Source of the DNA: Streptomyces sp. man185
GTDB taxonomy: Bacteria; Actinomycetota; Actinomycetes; Streptomycetales; Streptomycetaceae
Assembly (NCBI GenBank): GCA_002551355.1
Contig: NTHE01000028.1
Location: 1-64,000 of the forward strand
Direction: 5' to 3'
DNA: 64,000 nt
Every line of letters begins with the position of its first letter. The first letter of the stretch is position 1. Made by a program: the position numbers and the translations under genes. Of this stretch, positions 59,952 through 64,000 are shown piece after piece. The notes beneath the pieces are model-generated. The model searched no databases. It was not told the DNA's origin and worked only from the letters and a program-made list of their open reading frames with translations.

Positions 59952-60349
59952 CGACACATCCGAACGGTGAGCACACCCGTTCCGCACGCGAGAAGGGCGA
60001 CCGGGGCCAGGTCGCCATCGAGTACCTCGGCTTCCTCCCCCTGCTGCTCCTCGTCGCGATGGGGGCCATTCAGCTCGGCCTCGCCGCGTACGCCGCCAAC
60101 CAGGCGGGCACGGCGGCCCGCGCCGGAGCCCGTACGGCAGCCAGTGTCGACGCCCGGGGCAGCGGCCAGTCCAACGCCCGCGACGCGGTCAGCGACTGGG
60201 TGGAGAGCGGCGGATTCCGCTACGACGAGAGCGGCGGCCAGGACATCACGGTCACGGTCGAGGTCAAGGTGCCCTCCGTCGTGCCGGGACTGGACGGCTG
60301 GTGGGCGAAGCGGAGCGCGACCATGCCCAACGAGAGATCCCCCTTCTGA
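59945..60349 (+). CDS. TadE-like pseudopilin (second copy)
   Basis: A 134-residue paralogue of the preceding protein: DRGQVAIEYLGFLPLLLLVAMGAIQLG again has the G-x-x-A-x-E-[FY] processing motif before one TM helix, then a small mature domain. ATG 59945 overlaps the previous stop (ATGGTGA), coupling the two. It may be the TadF equivalent. Confidence 0.83.
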   Translation: MVTTHPNGEHTRSAREKGDRGQVAIEYLGFLPLLLLVAMGAIQLGLAAYAANQAGTAARAGARTAASVDARGSGQSNARDAVSDWVESGGFRYDESGGQDITVTVEVKVPSVVPGLDGWWAKRSATMPNERSPF

Positions 60350-60395
60350 ACCCGCCCCGCCAGAGATTCCGACCCCGACGAGGAGAGTTACGCAC

Positions 60396-61733
60396 ATGAG
60401 CCTGCGGGCACGCATGACCGCTCCGGAGGAGCAGGGCGGGGCGCGGGAGGACAGCCACATGGTGGCCACCTACCGGGCCAAGCTGCTGGAGGAGATCGAC
60501 CTCGCGGAGATGTCCTCACTGGCCGCCGCCGACCGGCGGGCCCGGCTGGAACGCGTCCTCGGCCACATCATCAGCCGCGAGGGCCCGGTCCTCTCCACCG
60601 TCGAGCGCTCGCAGCTCATCCGCCGCGTCGTCGACGAGGCGCTCGGACTCGGCATCCTGGAACCGCTCCTGGAGGACGCGTCCATCACGGAGATCATGGT
60701 CAACGGCCCCGACCAGATCTTCGTCGAGCGCAACGGCAAGGTCGAACAGCTCCCCATGCGCTTCGGCTCCCACGAGCAGCTGATGCAGACCATCGAGCGG
60801 ATCGTGTCGACCGTCAACCGCCGCGTCGACGAGTCCAACCCGATGGTCGACGCCCGCCTGCCCAGCGGGGAACGTGTCAACGTGATCATCCCGCCGCTGT
60901 CGCTGACCGGCGCGACGCTCACCATCCGCCGCTTCCCGCGCTCCTTCACGCTCCAGGAGATGATCGGCTTCGGTTCGCTGGACGAGCAGATGCTGGTCCT
61001 GCTCGCCGGGCTCGTCCAGGCCAAGCTCAACATCATCGTGTCGGGAGCCACCGGCACCGGCAAGACGACCCTCCTCAACGCGCTCTCCGGGCTGATTCCG
61101 AACGCCGAGCGCATCGTCACCATCGAGGACTCCGCCGAACTCCAGCTCCAGCAGAGCCACGTGATCCGGCTGGAGTCCCGCCCGGCGAACGTCGAGGGCA
61201 AGGGCCAGATCACCATCCGCGACCTGGTCCGCAACTCACTGCGTATGCGCCCCGACCGGATCGTCGTCGGTGAGGTCCGTGGCGGCGAGTCCCTCGACAT
61301 GCTCCAGGCGATGTCCACCGGTCACGACGGCTCGCTGGCCACCGTCCACGCCAACAGCGCCGAGGACGCGCTGATGCGTCTGCAGACCCTCGCCTCGATG
61401 TCGGAGGTCGAGATCCCCTTCGAGGCGCTGCACGACCAGATCAACAGCGCCGTCGATGTGATCGTCCAGCTCACCCGGCACGCGGACGGGGCCAGGAAGG
61501 TGACCGAGATCGCCGTCCTGGACAGCCACGGCCGTGACCCCTACCGCATCGTCACGGTCGCCCGGTTCAACGCCCGGCCGATGGCCCCCGACGGCCGGAT
61601 CCACGGCGACTTCCAGTACCTTCCGCTGCCCCGCAGGCTCGCCGAGCGCCTCTACCTGGCCAGCCAGCCCATTCCGCAGGCGTTCGGCGTCGCCCAGTCC
61701 GCCGAACAGCTCGCCACCCGAGAGGCCAACTAG
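60396..61733 (+). CDS. tadA: TadA/CpaF secretion ATPase
   Basis: The 445-residue hexameric motor of the Tad machine, of the VirB11/PulE superfamily. Walker A is SGATGTGKTT (216-225); the Asp box is VTIEDSAELQL, Walker B MRPDRIVVGEVRGGE, and the His box STGHDGSLATVHANS. The N-terminal ring domain contains the ITEIMVNGPDQIFVERNG signature of CpaF. GAGGAG precedes ATG 60396. It energises both extension and retraction in studied Tad systems. Confidence 0.95.
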   Translation: MSLRARMTAPEEQGGAREDSHMVATYRAKLLEEIDLAEMSSLAAADRRARLERVLGHIISREGPVLSTVERSQLIRRVVDEALGLGILEPLLEDASITEIMVNGPDQIFVERNGKVEQLPMRFGSHEQLMQTIERIVSTVNRRVDESNPMVDARLPSGERVNVIIPPLSLTGATLTIRRFPRSFTLQEMIGFGSLDEQMLVLLAGLVQAKLNIIVSGATGTGKTTLLNALSGLIPNAERIVTIEDSAELQLQQSHVIRLESRPANVEGKGQITIRDLVRNSLRMRPDRIVVGEVRGGESLDMLQAMSTGHDGSLATVHANSAEDALMRLQTLASMSEVEIPFEALHDQINSAVDVIVQLTRHADGARKVTEIAVLDSHGRDPYRIVTVARFNARPMAPDGRIHGDFQYLPLPRRLAERLYLASQPIPQAFGVAQSAEQLATREAN

Positions 61734-61743
61734 GTACCGAGCC

Positions 61744-62688
61744 ATGGACAACGTCAACCTCCCCCTGGTCACCGTCGGTGTCACGCTGCTGTGCTGCGTG
61801 CTCGGCGTGATGGGCCTGCACGCCTACTCCGGCGGCAAGGCCGACCGCGACGCCCTCGTCGAGCGGCTCTCGCACGTCGGGCAGATCCCCGAGACGGGCC
61901 GCGCCCGCCGCTTCAAGGGCCTCGACCGCAGGCTCCGTGCCACCGCCCTCGGCCGGAAGCTCGAGCTGAAGCTCGCCGCGACCGGCCTGGACATCACACC
62001 CGGCGAGTTCCTCGTCTACGCGCTCGTCGCGATGGCCGGGCTGTGGATGATCGCCTCCTCCATGCTCGCCGCGTTCTTCGGCCCGGTCGCCGCACTGGTC
62101 GGCCTGTGGGGCACCAACGCGTTCCTCAACTGGCAGCGGGTCAAGCGCACCGAGCGCTTCATCAACCAGCTCCCCGAGCTCTCCCGCATCCTCGCCAACG
62201 CCACCCAGGCGGGCCTGGCCCTGCGCACCTCGCTCTCGATGGCCGCCGAGGAGATGGAGGACCCGGCCGGCGAGGAACTGGCCCGGGTGGCCAGGCGACT
62301 GGCCGTCGGCGAACCCCTGGAGGACGCGCTGAGCGAGCTGACCGACCGGCTCCCCTCTCGCGAACTGGTCGTCCTGGTCACCACGTTGGTCCTCTCCAAC
62401 CGGGCCGGCGGTACGGTGGTCAGCTCGCTGCGCAACCTCACCGAGACCCTGGAGGAGCGCAAGGAGACCCGCCGCGAGGTCAAGACCCAGCTCTCCCAGG
62501 TCACCGTCACCGCCTACGCCGTACCCATCTTCGGCATCGGCGCGATGCTCCTGATGAACGCGGTCATGCCCGGTGCGCTGGACCGGATGACGGGCGCCTT
62601 CATCGGCCAGGCGGCGGTGGTCGTGGCCATCGTGCTGTACGCCGTCGGCTTCGTCGTCATCCGCCGCCTGTCCCGTATCGACGTCTGA
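61744..62688 (+). CDS. tadB: TadB inner-membrane platform protein
   Basis: A 314-residue membrane protein with a T2SSF domain (RFINQLPELSRILANATQAGLALRTSL, split by family Glu/Asp positions) and TM segments at about 5-25, 95-130 and the C-terminal 60 residues. It forms the platform with TadC on which the TadA motor turns. It starts 10 bp after the tadA stop. Confidence 0.9.
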   Translation: MDNVNLPLVTVGVTLLCCVLGVMGLHAYSGGKADRDALVERLSHVGQIPETGRARRFKGLDRRLRATALGRKLELKLAATGLDITPGEFLVYALVAMAGLWMIASSMLAAFFGPVAALVGLWGTNAFLNWQRVKRTERFINQLPELSRILANATQAGLALRTSLSMAAEEMEDPAGEELARVARRLAVGEPLEDALSELTDRLPSRELVVLVTTLVLSNRAGGTVVSSLRNLTETLEERKETRREVKTQLSQVTVTAYAVPIFGIGAMLLMNAVMPGALDRMTGAFIGQAAVVVAIVLYAVGFVVIRRLSRIDV

Positions 62689-62710
62689 CGAGCTGAGGGG
62701 AAGAACCGCC

Positions 62711-63598
62711 ATGGACCTGCTGCTAGCCCTGGTCGTCGGCCTCGCCGTCTACGGGGCCATCCACGGCATCCGGATGTACCGGGCCGACGCCAAACTCCCC
62801 GGCGACCTGGCCGTCGCCCTGGAGTCCGGCTCCTCCCGCACCAGCGCGGTCGGCTCGGGCATCGACCGCCTCGGCATCCGCTGGGCCCCCGCGGTCCTGC
62901 GGATGATGGGCCCCAAGGCCGTCAACAAGAAGCGCCGCCAGATCGACCTGGCGGGCAACCCCGGCGGCCTCACCATCGACCGTTACGCGGCCCGCCGCGC
63001 GGTCTACGGCGCGCTGGGCCTCCTCGGAGCCTTCTCCATGCTCCTCCGAGGCCAGCTCTTCCTCGCCCTCCTGATGATCGCCTTCGGCCTGTTCTGGGTG
63101 GAGGCCGGGATCTGGTCGGCGATCCGCGTCCGCCGCGAGCACATCGAACGCACCCTGCCGGACTTCCTCGACGTGCTGGCCGTCGTCGTCTCCGCCGGGC
63201 TCGGCTTCCGGCAGGCGCTGGACCGGGTCGCGGAGAAGTACGAGGGCCCGTGGTCCGACGAACTGCGCATCACACTCCGCCAGATGGACATGGGCGTCAG
63301 CCGCCGCCAGGCCTTCGAGGAATTGCGCAGACGCAACGACTCCGAACAGGTCGCCATGTTCGTCACGACGCTCCAGCAGGGCGAGGAGCTGGGCGCGCCG
63401 ATCGTCGAGACGCTGATCCAGATCGCCAACGACATGCGCCGCACCGACGCCCAGAACGCCCGCCGCAAGGCGGCCAGGGCGGTCCCGAAGGCGACGTTCG
63501 CGGTGACCACGTTCCTGCTGCCCGGCACGCTTCTTCTGCTCACGGTCGGATTCGTTTACGGAGCCGACGTCGACTTCGGGTCCCTCACGGGCGGGTGA
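62711..63598 (+). CDS. tadC: TadC inner-membrane platform protein
   Basis: A 295-residue membrane protein with the second T2SSF domain (TLPDFLDVLAVVVSAGLGFRQ, then RRQAFEELRRRNDSEQVAMF) and four TM segments, the last at the C-terminus (TFLLPGTLLLLTVGFVYGA). GAGGGG precedes ATG 62711. It completes the platform pair with TadB and is the last recognisable tad gene in the window. Confidence 0.9.
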   Translation: MDLLLALVVGLAVYGAIHGIRMYRADAKLPGDLAVALESGSSRTSAVGSGIDRLGIRWAPAVLRMMGPKAVNKKRRQIDLAGNPGGLTIDRYAARRAVYGALGLLGAFSMLLRGQLFLALLMIAFGLFWVEAGIWSAIRVRREHIERTLPDFLDVLAVVVSAGLGFRQALDRVAEKYEGPWSDELRITLRQMDMGVSRRQAFEELRRRNDSEQVAMFVTTLQQGEELGAPIVETLIQIANDMRRTDAQNARRKAARAVPKATFAVTTFLLPGTLLLLTVGFVYGADVDFGSLTGG

Positions 63599-63717
63599 CA
63601 TGAACGACCGGCGGGATGGGGACGGAACTCCTGCGCCCCGGAACGCACCTCGAGCAACGGATGGAGGCACGCGGGGGCGCAGGAATCGTACGGGGACACG
63701 AGGGAGGTGACAGGCAC

Positions 63718-64000
63718 ATGGCATTCCAACTCAGCGGCGCACAGTCCGGACTGACCGCGGAACTGGCCCGCGTCCACACCGGCACTCCGGCCCGCCCGGC
63801 CTTCGCCATCCAGGTCAACGCCCTTCAGGCGATGTGCCGGCAGGTCTTCGGCTTCCGGTTGGCGATGATCGCGATAGCGACCCCTTTCGCCATCAGCCAC
63901 ACCGCTCCCGGCCTGCCCACCTGGTTCATCGGCTCGGCGATCCTGGTCACCTTCATGGGCTCGTACGTCCTGTTCCGGGACTGGGAGCGCTTCGGCCCGG
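63718..64000 (+). CDS. Membrane protein, possible sensor histidine kinase (3' end outside window)
   Basis: The first 94 residues are visible: a soluble start (MAFQLSGAQSGLTAELAR), then two hydrophobic segments at about 46-65 and 70-88 and a basic/acidic end. GAGGGAGG stands about 8 nt before ATG 63718. Its position after tadC and the helical N-terminus suggest a membrane sensor kinase, which I recall in this place in Streptomyces Tad loci, but no kinase motif lies within the window. Confidence 0.5.
   Translation, partial: MAFQLSGAQSGLTAELARVHTGTPARPAFAIQVNALQAMCRQVFGFRLAMIAIATPFAISHTAPGLPTWFIGSAILVTFMGSYVLFRDWERFGP

Noticed and set aside
63601..63711. A 36-codon open frame right after tadC, considered as a Flp pilin
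   Set aside because: The product is a basic Arg/Gly/Thr-rich peptide without a hydrophobic helix or prepilin motif, so it cannot be a pilin; a real gene is unlikely.

Overview
The window is very GC-rich with strong third-position G/C bias, frequent GTG/TTG starts, many 4-nt GTGA/ATGA gene overlaps, mycothiol genes, a LAXTG-type sortase substrate and a monoderm Tad locus. This points to Streptomyces, and the HutH sequence resembles that of the S. griseus group from memory. The window is a contig end: bases 2-20 are the Tn5 mosaic end used in Nextera libraries, so the first gene is truncated by the contig boundary rather than by a genomic junction. The last gene is cut by the window edge.

Layout, left part (1-15 kb): truncated GAF-GGDEF protein; histidine ammonia-lyase (hutH); a LADTG surface protein; an acidic protein; an L,D-transpeptidase lipoprotein; DUF1330 and RDD proteins; NADP-type glutamate dehydrogenase; a membrane protein plus a ClgR/PopR-like regulator; an alpha/beta hydrolase and TetR pair around a perfect palindromic operator; msrA behind an exact SigR-type promoter; cystathionine gamma-synthase and DUF1059. 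Middle part (15-22 kb): a tightly overlapped minus-strand operon encodes RsbR, RsbS and RsbT (a stressosome), an RsbT/RsbX-like fusion phosphatase, a soluble sensor kinase and a receiver-GAF-PP2C phosphatase. It is followed by a SigE-family sigma factor and a one-TM protein. This is the most complete signalling system in the window. Next come a MarR regulator, threonine dehydratase, a DrrAB-type exporter, greA, a DUF4307 protein and mca (mycothiol S-conjugate amidase).

28-45 kb: a 1073-residue STAND (NB-ARC-TPR) ATPase next to remnants of a HEPN-domain gene and a frameshifted Uma2 nuclease gene; a DUF255 thioredoxin-fold protein; hemolysin III; GTP-dependent PEP carboxykinase; an AlaA-like aminotransferase; arylamine N-acetyltransferase; an L7/L12-CTD-like protein; an oxidoreductase/HxlR divergent pair; a secreted trypsin-like protease; a TetR regulator with two operators, divergent from a siderophore-interacting protein.

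45-54 kb: a locus for D-amino-acid (or related) catabolism. It has an N-acyl-D-amino-acid deacylase and a DSD1-like PLP deaminase on the minus strand, and a PfkB kinase, IclR regulator, RidA and GntP-family permease on the plus strand. An IclR-like palindrome lies between the divergent arms. An Nramp-related transporter without the usual metal motif follows. 54-64 kb: a secreted GH18 chitinase with a DasR-type site in its promoter, a zinc-ribbon protein, and a Tad (type IVc pilus-like) operon: CpaB, TadZ/CpaE, two TadE-like proteins, TadA, TadB, TadC. A membrane protein runs off the end. No Flp prepilin, prepilin peptidase or secretin gene is visible in the window. No rRNA, tRNA, CRISPR or intact insertion sequence was seen.
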